From Gentiana macrophylla (Eukaryota > Streptophyta > Magnoliopsida > Gentianales > Gentianaceae), in NCBI GenBank assembly GCA_026214975.1, contig JAOBSW010000124.1:186001-250000 (forward strand): a stretch of DNA of 64,000 nt, given 5' to 3'. A model generated the notes under the pieces. It searched no databases, was not told the origin of the DNA, and saw only the letters and a program-made list of their open reading frames with translations. Shown here in pieces: positions 11,443-22,961 of this stretch (the first letter of the stretch is position 1; every line of letters starts with the position of its first letter). Both the position numbers and the translations under genes were made by a program.

Positions 11443-11740
11443 TCAAAAACTTAACTCCAATAAAAAAAATTCAGAATAGTAATATTTCGTTTTTGCAAAA
11501 TGACACGTCTTTCTTTCCGAAAATCGGAATATTACATAGCCGGGTATCTGCTAAATTGTGTTTTCAGAACGTTACTATGTTTTCTCGTTAAATTATGGTA
11601 AAAAGTGTTTTCAAAGCATTAAATGTGTTTGCTAGTTACTTTTATGTAAACTATTTTAGGTGTTTTGGCTATTAGTAGTGGAGATATGTTGGGAGTTCGG
11701 TGTTGTTATGGCCTTATAAAGTTCTTGTGAGTTAGTTATT
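11099..11740. repeat. Tandem duplication of about 342 bp across the LTR2 junction
   Basis: Copy 1 starts at 11099 and copy 2 at 11441 (both ACTCAAA(T/A)ACTTAACTCCAAT). Each is preceded by a (TA)n run. Each copy contains the U3 edge of LTR2, the TAGCC target site and about 190 bp of family X sequence. The copies differ by small indels, so the event is not fresh. Unequal exchange between the TA runs is likely. Confidence 0.88.
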
Positions 11741-12604
11741 GACTTTAACGTGGAATCTATGTGCTTTACGTGCTCCTACGTGTTTATAGTAAGTGACATT
11801 GCGATGTATTGTATGGAGTACCACATGTTTTAAGTCCCGCGTCGAAGGTATGGTTAACCGTGCTCACCATGTCGTTCCCATGACGATGGTTTTAAGTCCC
11901 ATGGGTTTTAAGTCCCATGATTGGAGGTATGATTAGTCATATTAGCCGTGTTGCACCAAACCCTTATGCTATGTTTTATGGGTTTTAAGTCCCATTATAA
12001 GTCAGTAAGATATAAGTCCCATGAAGACCCGTGAGTTTTAAGTCCCACGAGTGAAACAGAATAGTCAAGACAAGAAGAGAGATATGTTAAGTAAGTAGAC
12101 ATGAAACATGATCATGACGGACATGACACGAACATGCTACGCTTAGTTGACAAGTAAAGTATAGGTTAGTAGTTGGCTTACATAAGTTTGATAATCAAAG
12201 CTAAACATTGTTAAGTAAGTAATTAATGAACGAACAAGTAAATGAGAGATGAACTAAACATATATAATAGGTAATGTTTCTTATGCACATTCAAGTTGGT
12301 TTCAAGTGGTTTTCCTTATATGTCAAGTTTGGTTTTATAGTGGATGTTCTTATGTTTCAAGTTATATTTTAAAAGTAGCTCTCTTAAATGTTTCAAGTAA
12401 TAGCTTTCAAGTTGTTTTGTTAGTTGGATGAAGTAGATTCATGTCATGTCTCCGGCATCCGACATGCATTAATCTCTCTTTTGATATTCTTTTTTTCTTA
12501 TCGAGCATATAAATGAGTCTTTGACTCCTTTATTTGGGATAAGAAGAAATGCAGGTTAAAAACGAGTTGGATCATAAGCATGGAAAAGCAAGCTTAGGAA
12601 AAAA

Positions 12605-13275
12605 TCCATGAGCACAATGATGGAGAATGAGGAACAAATCAAGCATAATCCCGTGTTTCATGTCTTTGAATTTTCCGGACCTGAATTCAGACTTATTAAG
12701 TCTGATTCCGGACTGATTTTCTTCGATATTATCTCAGGCTTCCATGAAGTGTATGAAATTACTCAAAACTTGGGAGCTTCATAAAGGTAAGCTTGGGTTT
12801 TTGTCCATTTTTTTTTGAAATTACTTGCTGCTATTTTGGCCAATCCTATCGGGAAAAAATGAGGACAGGAGTAAGAATGACTATGCTAGCAGCCTGGATA
12901 GTCTTGGACGAGTAATTATTGAAGAAAAATTGAGTGATTTGTATAAGTAATTAAACAACAAGGAGGCGAAGAGACATAATACCGTGCTCCTCTTGCTGAC
13001 TTCGATTGTTAAGCATGGCAAGCACTGGCATGGCGAGTGGCAAAAAAAAAATTGATTTCGAGTTGGCGGCTTTTGTCACGCTAACGTCGTAGAGATTGAG
13101 GGCGCCGAAGAGGAGGCACATAGTGTATTAATAATAACGATATGCACGGACCCTTCTAATGGCTTAAGGCCAGATATGGAGAGGCTTCCAAACCCCTTTA
13201 AAGGAGATCCGAAGCGATTGTTGGATCTTATGAAGAAGCTCAGTGCAGGAGAAATACAAAACCATAAAGACCCAT
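12605..13275 (+). pseudogene. Exon-like unrecognised segment between duplicate copies
   Basis: An ATG at 12608 opens a 57-codon frame (starting MSTMMENEEQ). It ends in a stop followed at once by AAAG/GTAAGC, a good donor. Further right, 13150-13250 reads PDMERLPNPFKGDPKRLLDL in one frame. Stops and frame changes interrupt the rest. The segment is bordered by an 18 bp inverted repeat, AGCAAGCTTAGGAAAAAA (12587-12604) and its complement (13276-13293). It looks like captured or decayed gene sequence, but I do not recognise the family. Confidence 0.35.
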
Positions 13276-13820
13276 TTTTTTCCTAAGCTTGCTTTTTTCC
13301 TAGGTGTATTGGCTATTAGTAGTGGAGATATGTTGGGAGTTCGGTGTTGTTATGGCCTTTGTAAGTTCTTGTAAGTTAGTTATTGACTTTAACGTGGAAT
13401 CTATGTGCTTTACGTGCTCCAACGTGTTTACAGTACGTGACATTGCGATGTATTGTACGGAGTACCACATGTTTTAAGTCCCGTGTCGGAGGTATGGTTA
13501 ACCGTGCTCACCATGCCGTTCTCATGACAACGGTTTTAAGTCCCATGGGTTGGAAGTATGGTTAGTCATATTAGCTGTGTTGCACCAAATCCTTATGCTA
13601 TGTTTTGTGGGTTTTAAGTCCCATTATAAGTCAGTAAGTTATGCTAACCCATGGGTTTTAAGTCCCATGAAGACCCGTGAGTTTTAAGTCCCACGAGTGA
13701 AACATAATAGTCAAGACAAGAAGAGAGATATGTTAAGTAAGTAGACATGAAACATGATCACGACGGACATGACACGAAAATGCTACAGTTAGTTGACAAG
13801 TAAAGTATAGGATAGTAGTT

Positions 13821-13997
13821 GGAAGCGGATCCCCGACGGTACATGGTGTGCGGTACAAATTGCTGTGCACCGTTTCCGTCTGAAATTTCGATGGGAACAC
13901 CATTTATATATATTTGTACCGTCGGAAATTTGTACCGCACACCTTGTACCGTCGGAAATTTGTACCGCACACCTTGTACCGTCGGGGATCCGCTCCC
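13821..13997. mobile_element. 177 bp MITE
   Basis: Terminal inverted repeats of about 22 bp (GGAAGCGGATCCCCGACGGT left, with one mismatch to the right end) enclose a short element. The interior has two copies of a 30 bp unit that begins GTACCGTCGGAAATTTGTAC. The flanks are GATAGTAGTT at 13811-13820 and GTTAGTAGTT at 13998-14007, an 8-10 bp target duplication with one mismatch. The homologous site in copy A (about 12165) is empty, which proves insertion. A MULE or hAT relative is likely; no transposase is encoded. Confidence 0.9.
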
Positions 13998-14723
13998 GTT
14001 AGTAGTTGGCTTACATAAGTTTGATAATCAGGCTAAACATTGTTAAGTAAGTAATTAATGAAATGAACAAGTATGTGCGAGATGAACTAAACGTAGTTAA
14101 TATGTAATGTTTCTTATGCACTGTTCAAGTTGATTTTCAAGTGGTTTTTCCTTATATGTCAAGTTTGGTTTTATAGTGGGTGTTCTTATGTTTCAAGTTA
14201 CGTTTTAAAAGTAGCTCCCTTAAATGTTTCAAGTAATAGCTTTCAAGTTGTTTTGTCAGTTGGATGAAATAGATTCATGTCATGTCTCCCGGCATCCGAC
14301 GTGCATTAATCTCTCTTTGGATATTCTTTCTTCTTACTGGGCATATATCTGGTACTCACTCCTTTATTTGGGATAAGAAGAAATGCAGATTAAAAACGAG
14401 TTGGATGATAAGCATGGAAAAGCAAGCTTAGGAAAAAAGCTATGAAGTTCGTTGAGTTCCGGTGGTTTCATCTTTTCACACAAGTTGGGTTGTAATAAAT
14501 GTTAGTAGTTATTTATGTTTTAGTTTGACATCAGTTGTAATCGGTTGAGTTTGTTAATGGAAAGTCTTAAGTATTAGTTTCCCGAGTTTCTTGATCGTTT
14601 CTTTTCTTTCACGCTTTCTAGTATGACACGAGGCTTTGCGTGAGATTTAGGGTTTACTCTAAATATCACGTGTTTAACGTTCTTTTCCCGATAAAGACTC
14701 GGTATCCGGGACATGGCGTTACA

Positions 14724-14800
14724 TTTCGTATTATAAAAGTGTTCATTTTTGTTTTTCACATGATTAGAAAAGTAAATAATGTGTTTTATTTTAAGCATTA

Positions 14801-14867
<67 letters not shown>

Positions 14868-15391
14868 ATAATAAATGTTTCTTTTGAAAAATGAAATGAA
14901 CATACAAAGATTAAATGTTTACATAGGGTTATGTTTGAAAAAAAAAAAGCTCTAAATTATGTAATGATTTCTAAATGAACACTTTTCATGAGACTTTTTT
15001 CCTCTTCAAAGAGTGGATATTTTTGTACGACTAAGGTAGTAATTAACTATTAGACTCTAATCGATTTACAAACTTCCATGATTGTGCCATGGAATTACGT
15101 TAATGCTACTCTCATATTTACTTAGATACAACAAGTAATATAACATGCTTTTACATCATTGATTATAATCAATGATGTAATAATATATTTGGTCAAAGTC
15201 AGGGATGGCAACACTACCAGGCATTGGGTCAATTGACCCTCTAAAATTTTAAAATAAAAAAAATCTATGTATATTTTTTATGGGTATTTGTTTATAAGGA
15301 CCTCGTTTAAGTAATTAATTAGGCACTTAAGACACTTAAATCTTATTTTAAATTATTTTTTTTGGACGCGGTTTTTTTTGAACGCTAAAGA
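14724..15391. other. Gene-free stretch with (TA)n at 14805-14864
   Basis: A (TA)n tract of about 60 bp, bounded by CGATAT and ATATCG, is followed by AT-rich DNA in which I see no gene. Confidence 0.7.
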
Positions 15392-15815
15392 GACACCACG
15401 ATGTCACTGCATCGCGGTTGTTAATGCATCACGGTGTCACTTCATCGCGGTGTCTCTGCATCGCGGTGTCACTTCATCGCGGTGTCTCTGCATCGCGGTG
15501 TCTCTACAATGCGGTGTCACTTCATCGCGGTGTCTCTTAATCACGATGTCTCTTAATCGCGATGTCTCTGTATTGCGGTGTCTCTGCATCGTCAAATGTC
15601 ATAACATCGCGATGTCTCTGCATCGTGGTGTCACTTCATCGTGGTGTCTCTGCACACGGTGTATCTGCATCGGGAGTGGTCACTGCATCGCGGTGTCTCT
15701 GCATCGGGGGTGGTCACTGCATCGCGGTGTCACTTCATCGAGGCGTCTATGTATCGCGGTGTCTCTACATCGGGAGTGTCACTGCATCGTGGTGGTCAAT
15801 GCATCGAGGTGGTCA
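15392..15815. repeat. 16 bp minisatellite
   Basis: More than twenty imperfect copies of a 16 bp unit (TGTCTCTGCATCGCGG; a common variant has CACTTC) are arranged head to tail. Some units carry small insertions. Because 16 is not a multiple of 3, overlapping frames stay open in all phases. The Cys-, His- and Arg-rich frames across 15378-15948 are therefore artefacts of the repeat. Confidence 0.93.
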
Positions 15816-16470
15816 TTGGAAAAAAGAACGCCCAGAAAAAAGAACAATAAAAAAACAAAACCACAACAAAATTAGGGGTAGTTTGGTCCATATTCTAATT
15901 TTGTGTTCTTATAACCAAATAAGATTTAAGTGTGTCATATTTGCATAATTTAGTCTACTATGTGTCCTTTTGGACAATTTCCCCTATTTTTTAATAGTGA
16001 AAAAATGTATCACTTTCCTAAAAAAATTATCACTAAAATCTGTAATAATTAACCCGCTAATCATTTTAAGTATTGACAATTGACCCGTAATCAAATATTA
16101 GGTATCACGATCTCAGACATATATACACAATTACTGCAATAGCCTTTGAATCAATATAATTATTAGGTGGAGCAACCACCCCCAACCGGCCAACCAATGG
16201 GATTTGTGGGAATAATGTATTTTTATTCCTAATGCATTTAAACAACCTTATCTTCATAAATTCTTCTGGAATTTGTATCTTTTTATTGAAAATATAAGAA
16301 AGCTACTTTGCATCTTTCGCACACAAAATGCTGAAAACACTAATGAAACTGACCCCACCCCCACCCCCACCCCCCGCCCCCCTTTGTTTTCGCTTCCTTT
16401 AAATTTATGAAAATATGCATGCAAACTCTTCTTTGTCACACATTCTTCATATATTTTCATAAGTTATAGC
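15816..16470. other. Gene-free AT-rich stretch
   Basis: No gene, RNA or defined element was seen. A C-rich run (CCCACCCC repeats) lies at 16350-16382. Confidence 0.6.
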
Positions 16471-16478
16471 ATTTAGTT

Positions 16479-16700
16479 CAGGGCGGATCCTGGAATTTAT
16501 TCCACTGAGATTATCGGAGTCTAAAACAATATTTTTTATACAAAAAATTGTTCAGTGGGTCATGGAGTATGAAGCTATATTTTTAAACCACAAAATGACA
16601 TTTTTCAACAACAAAACTATATTATTTTGGTAGTTAAAAAAATTCTCGAATTTAGTGGGTTCACGTGACCCCACCCCAATCTACATAGATCCGCCGGTGC
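16479..16700. mobile_element. MITE-like element, 222 bp
   Basis: The perfect 7 bp direct repeat TTTAGTT lies at 16472-16478 and 16701-16707. The left end reads CAGGGCGGATCC and the right end, on the other strand, GCACCGGCGGATCT, giving imperfect inverted ends. No coding capacity. Confidence 0.65.
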
Positions 16701-16724
16701 TTTAGTTGCTATGGATATATTAAT

Positions 16725-17099
16725 CAAACGGGGCAACACCTAGAATTATTTTAGGCTCAAGGCCCACCCTAATCTTATAATTGGCGCTTTTAGTTGAAAT
16801 TTCATACTTGTCGATTCGAATTAGACCACAATACATCTAAATACACGAATCTTTCATTGTCAATTTGAGCCGTCCAATGATCCTGATCATGGTTAGAATT
16901 CATTGACTAATTTTTTTTGGCCTTTACCGGTTCGAGTAAATTTTTTTTGGGACCTTTATCAATTCAAATAAAAAAAAAAAAATTAACACATTATATTACG
17001 TTGGATCGGATTGGATCTACACGGAATTTTTTTTAGCCCCCGGGCACTGTTGGGCCTAAGACCACCGTCTCACGGGCCTTATGGTTAGGCCGGCCCTGG
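16725..17099. mobile_element. MITE-like element, 375 bp
   Basis: The perfect 7 bp direct repeat TATTAAT lies at 16718-16724 and 17100-17106. The left end is CAAACGGGGCAACACC and the right end, on the other strand, CCAGGGCCGGCCTAACC. The inverted ends are weak. The end sequence resembles hAT-type non-autonomous elements. Confidence 0.5.
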
Positions 17100-17106
17100 T
17101 ATTAAT

Positions 17107-17806
17107 TGATGTGTTGTAATACCACAAGCTCAGACTTAATAACGTTGTTTAATTCATAACGGATCTACTTAAAACATCCACATCCATCGAATAAAAGAAC
17201 ATCCGCGCACCTCAGAGGCATAGTTTACTGGTAGAAGAGCAAACGTTGGAGTGACAATTTTGCTTTTAGCTGTAGAGTGAGATCTCAATACATTTTACCA
17301 ACTTCTCACAGCAAAAAAATGTATACAAATTAACTGAACCATTAATACATGATCATCGATTTACATTTTCACGAAACTCTACTTGCAGAATAAAGGGGCC
17401 ATTTGGGTTTTGAGCTCATCATTTCTTAAAGAACATCCTCTCATAGTAAAGATCACTTTCATAGGTACTCACATTGATCATCTGGCCACAAGGCAGCTAG
17501 CTATTGGCTGCTTTTACACCCACAATTCAAAACTTTTTTCTATCAAGTTTTTCCTTTTTCTTCCAAAGGAGACACCCTTATTTGGGAAATACTCGTGTGG
17601 TGTCTCCACACGTGTGGAGACATACGAGCTACACAATTTCATTCTGTATTTAAACTGTGTTGTTCTGATCGTTTCACCCGTCATTTCACCTCAAAATCCC
17701 CTCTCCATACAAGTATTTCCTCCCTTGTGGCTATGCATGTGATGTGAAAAGTGTATCCTATGTTTGTTTTATTTATTTAAAAAGAATTGAAATGATATAC
17801 ATGTAT

Positions 17807-17883
<77 letters not shown>
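17107..17883. other. Gene-free stretch ending in (TA)n and (TG)n
   Basis: The frame at 17383-17742 has no known domain and no conserved signal. A (TA)n tract at about 17811-17866 passes into (TG)n up to 17883. This is the microsatellite into which the large chromovirus inserted. Confidence 0.55.
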
Positions 17884-17885
<2 letters not shown>

Positions 17886-18856
17886 ACACCCTGTAATTTC
17901 ACGAAAGGACAAATTGTCATTTCGGAAATTCTATGGGTTTATTTATTGTTACCATTATCTTCCCACTTTAAAATTAAGACATTCACACTTTATCTTTTCT
18001 ATTCGATCAACCCGTTGGTTTACGGATCAATTACACATAGATATTAGGTAGGTGTGATACGTTATAAATATATATACATGTTCTTATATTCATAACTTTA
18101 CATATGGTATATAAATAACTGTATACAGATATATGCATATTATATGTGTGACTATATGTAATATCCCGATTTTTGAAAGAGGGCAATTCGGTCTTTTAGT
18201 AAAAATCAGAATATTATGTTATTTAATTAATGGAATTAAGAAAAAAAAGGGGGGGAATAATAAGGATTTAATTAATTAATTGGGATTATAAAAGGAAAAC
18301 TAATCCTAAATTAACCTAGTTGTTGTTTTACGTAAAAATCATCTTGAGGGGCGCAAGTTTTGAGAAAAAAAGAAGAGGAGAGACTTTCGAATCTCTAGGC
18401 TAATCCGTTGATAAAAAACGCAGACATCTCAAGAGAGAAAGGATCACCGCGAGACGAGGATCGTTTTGATATCAACAATCCCTAAATCCGTTAACGTAAG
18501 TTTTTCCCTCATCGCTCTTGATATTAGGGTTTGTTCATCATCGTTTCTAGCTGCGTTTTTCTGAGTGTAAACATCACAGTGATCGTCTTTGGATTGATCG
18601 TTTATAGGTTTGGAGTTAAAGGTTTAACCTTTCCAAGGCTTTGGTAGCGTGGATCGTAGTAGCTCGCAAATTAAGGTAACGTGGTGTTCTTATCGTATGA
18701 TTAAGGTGTCATAAAGTTATAGAGAAATTTGTATGCTTATTTCCGTGGTTTTGAATCTGTTTAAGTCGGAGTTTGGGGCAGAATTGGGTTGGAAATCGTG
18801 TTTAGACAGATTTGCGATTTCTAGGAAAAACCAGGCAAAAGCGGCGTTGTACGAGG

Positions 18857-19030
18857 CAAACGGGCGTTTGCGATAATGGCAACTCAACCGAGCGTTTGGG
18901 TATTTTGGATGGGCGTTTGAGGGTTTGGTTTTGATACAGGATGTGGCTGATTTTTGCGAACGGGCATTTGGGGGTAGTGGACGTTCGTTCAAGGCAAACG
19001 TGCGTATACAGGGTGTCAAACGGGCGTTTG
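18857..19030. repeat. Dyad-word island in LTR4 (CAAACG-GG-CGTTTG)
   Basis: Perfect CAAACGGGCGTTTG words lie at 18857-18870 and 19017-19030. Five or six partial copies (GGGCGTTTG, CGAACGGGCATTTG, CAAACGTGCGTATA) lie between them. The same word dominates the island in LTR3. Confidence 0.78.
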
Positions 19031-19288
19031 ATCTGTTTATTCTGTTTTTACTGTTTTATCGTGTCAGATTGGTGGTCTTGCTTAAACTGGGTGACCAATC
19101 TTACCGGCAGTGTACCGGGTCAAATTGTAGTATAGTCTGGTGAATCAAGGTCGTATCCCTCAGGGAAATGAAAATATAATTCAAAATGTGGTTAAACACC
19201 AATTAGCTGTTATTATCTCAATCTAAGTCGCAATCCTTACCATATAGAGTCATTGAAATGATACTATAAATAATTAGATAAATAGATA

Positions 19289-19345
<57 letters not shown>

Positions 19346-19761
19346 TAGATAGATATATAGATACCAATATATTAATAAAGATAGTTATAAATAAGAACTA
19401 ACCAAGACAATATTATTGAACCATGATCTCTTTTAGTTTAATGGATGTGATCGAACTTCCTGTTTTAAGGTGTAATTGATTATGTGAAACGGTATACTCC
19501 TCAGCTAACAATTTCCCCTCATACGAGTGTACGAATTTGTTCTATTCCTCCTCCTTGATAAAACCTTGATTAAATCTAATGATTTGACATGATAATCTCT
19601 CGAGTATAAATATTCTGTCCTTGGATAAGAAAGAGGGTTCCGTTTGTCAGACGGCCAATTTTACCTTCCAGTCTTTCTACCCTTTTCTCATATCCTAACG
19701 TCTCTGGTCAGTTCATGATTAGGTTATGTCTTTGTCCATACTGGTTAATTACGTCAATACG

Positions 19762-21496
19762 TGTTGGACTTATTTCTTAGTTTTGATGATGAGTGCCATA
19801 CTAGCTGTTATAGTGCAAAGGCAAAAAGATGTCTAGATCAAATGTATAGGTTTATTAGAGTTTGATTCATAAATAGGTTTGATCAAACAAGCCTTTGTAA
19901 AGGCCTGTGATTGATATCGATGAGATCGGTTCAGGTCGATAGGGTAGATAGAGTCAGTAGACTAGTTTTTGAACCTCTTTGTAGATGAAGAAGGTTTGAG
20001 GGTTCAAACTCGATTCTGAATTTGAGGTTCAAACTCGATTCTGAAGGCTAAGGGATCAAACTTAGTATTTAAAGTCAAGGATATGGAATCAGAATTTAGG
20101 CAAGTCTGTGATGACCTAAACTGATTACATATACCTTGTGTAGAAGGTCTAAGTTCCATAAGTTGGATGATGTTTGGAACTTAGTTATCTTTAAAATGAT
20201 GTAATCTAACTTCACAAATAAAAGTTAGATAAAAGTAATCAGCTGCATTGTATTTCATATACAGTAATATGATGATCGTGATGATAGGTATCTCGGCCAG
20301 ACTCATGAACTTGGCGATGTATTACCTCGATTGTTTCAAGATTATTTTGGAAAATCACATGGATAAGGACGACCAACTACCTCTCGACTTATCAAGAAAA
20401 TCAAAGGTTGAGATTAAAAGGCGTTGGGATGATTCATATTTTTATCCATTGGATACAAGTCAAAGGGTGGGGACAATTTGCCTTGTCAAAAGGAATTTCG
20501 GCAGTGTCGATCCCATGAATAGTGATGAGATCGCAAATCGGATGGGACAAAAACAAAGGCAGTCACATTTGAATTTCAAATACAAGTCACATGCATTCCT
20601 ACCTATAAATAGAGGACTTTTAACTCGAGAAAAAGATGATGAATTTTGGGATAAACTTTAAGTGATAATCTTGAAATTTGAAAAACACCTCTTTGAACTT
20701 GTTGAGCATAAGGTTCTTGATCTAGTAAATTTCTTCAAGTGTATTACGTATTCAAGCCGCATCAAGATTACACACTTGGAGGCGCAAGCTGTGATTACAT
20801 CATCCTAATCAAGCTGCTTTGCGCGAATGAATCATTTATTTGATTCACTCTTTATTTTATAAAGAACCTACTGAAGACAGTGAAGCATCTGTTGGGTGTG
20901 AAAGACTGTTGTTTGTGGTGGAGTTGGTGAAGAGGCAATCCTACCCTTCAAGGACCAGTGGAAGACTCGGGGAAGCGACAATCCTACTGTTCCGAGTTTT
21001 CGATTTGTGAAGCCATAGTTATTGGTGAAGGACAAACAACTTAGGAATCTTTGTAAAAGCTGCATCAAAGATCTCTAGTGAATTTACTCCAACATCACAG
21101 GAGAATAGTGGACTGATAGGATTACATCACCTGAAACCACTATAAAATCTGCCTACTTACTTTCAGCCTTTACTTTCTGCACTTAGTTTATCTTATTCAT
21201 CAATCTACTGAATCTAGCAACTGAAATCACACACTTGCACTACTGAGTATCTAATACTTAGTATCACTTTTAACAACAAGTTTTAAGGCTTAATTTTGAT
21301 ATATTTCCGCTGCACAAATTCAGCAAACTAAACTGTCGATGAAGACTATGTTTATCGTGAGACTATCGTGGTCTCAGCAGACTCTGAAGTATCGTAGATC
21401 TTTGAAGTTGCGTAATTTGTTAACTCCAAAGTTTTAAGTGTTAAGTTTATTCACCCCCCCTCTAAACTTAACCAAAGCCTTTTCAAGGGACCAACA
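19762..21496 (+). mobile_element. SIRE/Maximus-type solo LTR
   Basis: It starts TGTTGG and ends CCAACA, with target duplication ATACG at 19757-19761 and 21497-21501. Segments such as ACTAGCTGTTATAGTGCAAA and the CACCCCCCCTCTAAACTT end match the LTRs of the element at 33531-42475, with clear divergence. No internal region. The 137-codon frame at 20248-20661 inside it has no known domain. Confidence 0.92.
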
Positions 21497-21941
21497 ATAC
21501 GGCCTGTCAATTAGTCCAAGTAGAAAAAGATTCATCATATTCAATTTTTTAATCAAATTTTAACATAGTCATCATCCATTTCCCTAAAAGATCAAAATAG
21601 CTCAATTACATGTCTTGGCTAGTTGTATAATTAGCCTATAGTCATTATTAATACTAATATATAGATACTTTTATAAGTAACAAACATAATAACATTATAA
21701 TATTACCGAATACAGTTGTTGAGTTGGGCTTTATCCTCTGAATGTAACAACAGCTAAGAAATCAACAATCTTCGATAATTACTCTAAATATTACAATGAT
21801 ACTATAACTACTTTTTATGGCAGAATGACTACTGAAATAATATTTACAGAGATTAGATAATATATATAGATAGAGATATATATATTGGTACGGTTTTTAT
21901 TCTTCATAAATGATGGCTATTTATAGGCTGAGTTTTCTGAT

Positions 21942-22080
21942 CCGGCGTGCGCCGGGACTGATCCGGTCTGCGTCGGATTAACGGAGATTGAGTACTTCTG
22001 TCAGTCGCATGTGGAGTAACATGATTTTAATCATCACATAATCCGGTGTGAACCGACTTCTTCTGGTCTGCGCCGGATTT
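21942..22080. repeat. Dyad-word island in the Athila-like element (distal)
   Basis: Words built on CCGG...CCGG occur here: CCGGCGTGCGCCGG at 21942-21955, and diverged copies such as CCGGTCTGCGTCGG, CCGGTGTGAACCGA and TGGTCTGCGCCGG. Confidence 0.7.
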
Positions 22081-22084
22081 GACA

Positions 22085-22889
22085 AATATCAGCCACATGA
22101 TCAGATTTTTATATTCTTTGATTCCGATTCTTCTACTTTGTATCACATAATACATGCATAATTCAAAAACATTAAAACCACAGGTAAATCTGATAACAAA
22201 AGTTATAAATTATATTACGATATTTATTTGTAACTATTAAAATTTTCTATGAATTAAATTAATGCTTTTTAAGATATTTACCTAAAATTATTAATAATAT
22301 GTTATAAAATGTTATAAAGTTTAGTTATAAAGTTGACATACATCAACTACTCCCCACTTAGCTTTTGATCGTCCTCGAGCAAAATAAGCGATAATTTATA
22401 AAATTACAATGAAAATAATGTAATTTTTTAGATTAGGTTACTAATTCAGTAAAGTACTCTGTCAATATTATAACCATATCATTCTTGTCTTTCTTAAAAA
22501 AAAAAGTGTGTATAGCTTATAAAATTAGTTATCAAACATTATTTAGATGAAATTTTCCATGCTTTACTTAATAAATATAAAATATTTTTAGAAATACTTC
22601 CAATCTCCACTAATGAATATCGGAATCAAAGACTAGGTCAAGTAGTTGGCAAAGTGGCATTGTAACGTTCGGCTTCGAGGTGTTGGCTAATCGAAAGGAT
22701 AAAAAGGAAAAATCAAGAGAGGAAAGCAAGTCGCATGCGTATTTACACCTTCAAATTCTTGATAAAAACAACCTTGATTAGTAACATTCTGATACAGTCT
22801 AAAAAATTCGCAAAATCGCCTCCAATGACTCTTACATAGATACAAATATACAAATGGTTCCTAGTTTATTGGTTGGAACCAAAAAAATA

Positions 22890-22961
<72 letters not shown>

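Larger units (their letters stand above)
8916..11536 (-). mobile_element. Solo LTR on the minus strand (LTR2)
   Basis: Read on the minus strand, it starts TGTAATATTCCGATTTTCGG (11536 downward) and ends with the shared CGGATAAGGACTCGGTGTCC-type terminus and GGGCGTTACA at 8916. The target duplication TAGCC is present at 8911-8915 and 11537-11541. No internal region is present. It contains a dyad-word island at 10200-10315 and a (TA)n run at 11017-11095. A 342 bp tandem duplication makes its U3 edge appear twice. Confidence 0.85.
11657..14438. repeat. Duplicated block of about 950 bp in family X
   Basis: Copy A spans 11657-12605 and copy B 13301-14438. Both start TAGGTGT(T/A)TTGGCTATTAG and end at AGCAAGCTTAGGAAAAAA. 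Copy B is longer by 187 bp because it alone carries the MITE at 13821-13997 plus its target duplication. Between the copies lies a 0.7 kb unrelated segment. Confidence 0.88.
8560..14723 (+). mobile_element. LTR-like element (family X), split and internally duplicated
   Basis: A TATA box with a plant LTR-like leader (8570-8910) is interrupted at 8915 by LTR2 and resumes at 11537. The right end (14690-14723) reads GATAAAGACTCGGTATCCGG and then GGCGTTACA, the terminal signature shared by the Tekay-like LTRs here. The left end could not be fixed, and no target duplication was found for the TTTCG that follows 14723. The middle holds a tandem duplication of about 950 bp and repeats of the word TTTTAAGTCCC. 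No coding sequence was recognised in the LTR-like parts. Confidence 0.5.

Noticed and set aside
10910..11591. Reading frames with long Ile-Tyr runs (also at 14574-14903 and 48161-48463)
   Set aside because: They are (TA)n microsatellites read as codons.
8345..14723. A complete LTR from 8345 to 14723 with target duplication
   Set aside because: The right end is clear, but TTTCG was not found at a plausible left end, so the left border stays open.
15392..15815. CRISPR-like array
   Set aside because: Units adjoin without unique spacers of even length, and the DNA is plant nuclear.
15378..15948. Cys/His/Arg-rich proteins of 69-165 residues
   Set aside because: They are translations of the 16 bp minisatellite in several frames.
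17200..17290. tRNA- or SINE-like sequence near a GGTAGAAGAGC segment
   Set aside because: An A-box-like part is present, but no B-box, cloverleaf or tail could be found.
20248..20661. 137-residue frame as a gene
   Set aside because: It lies inside the SIRE-type solo LTR and has no known domain.
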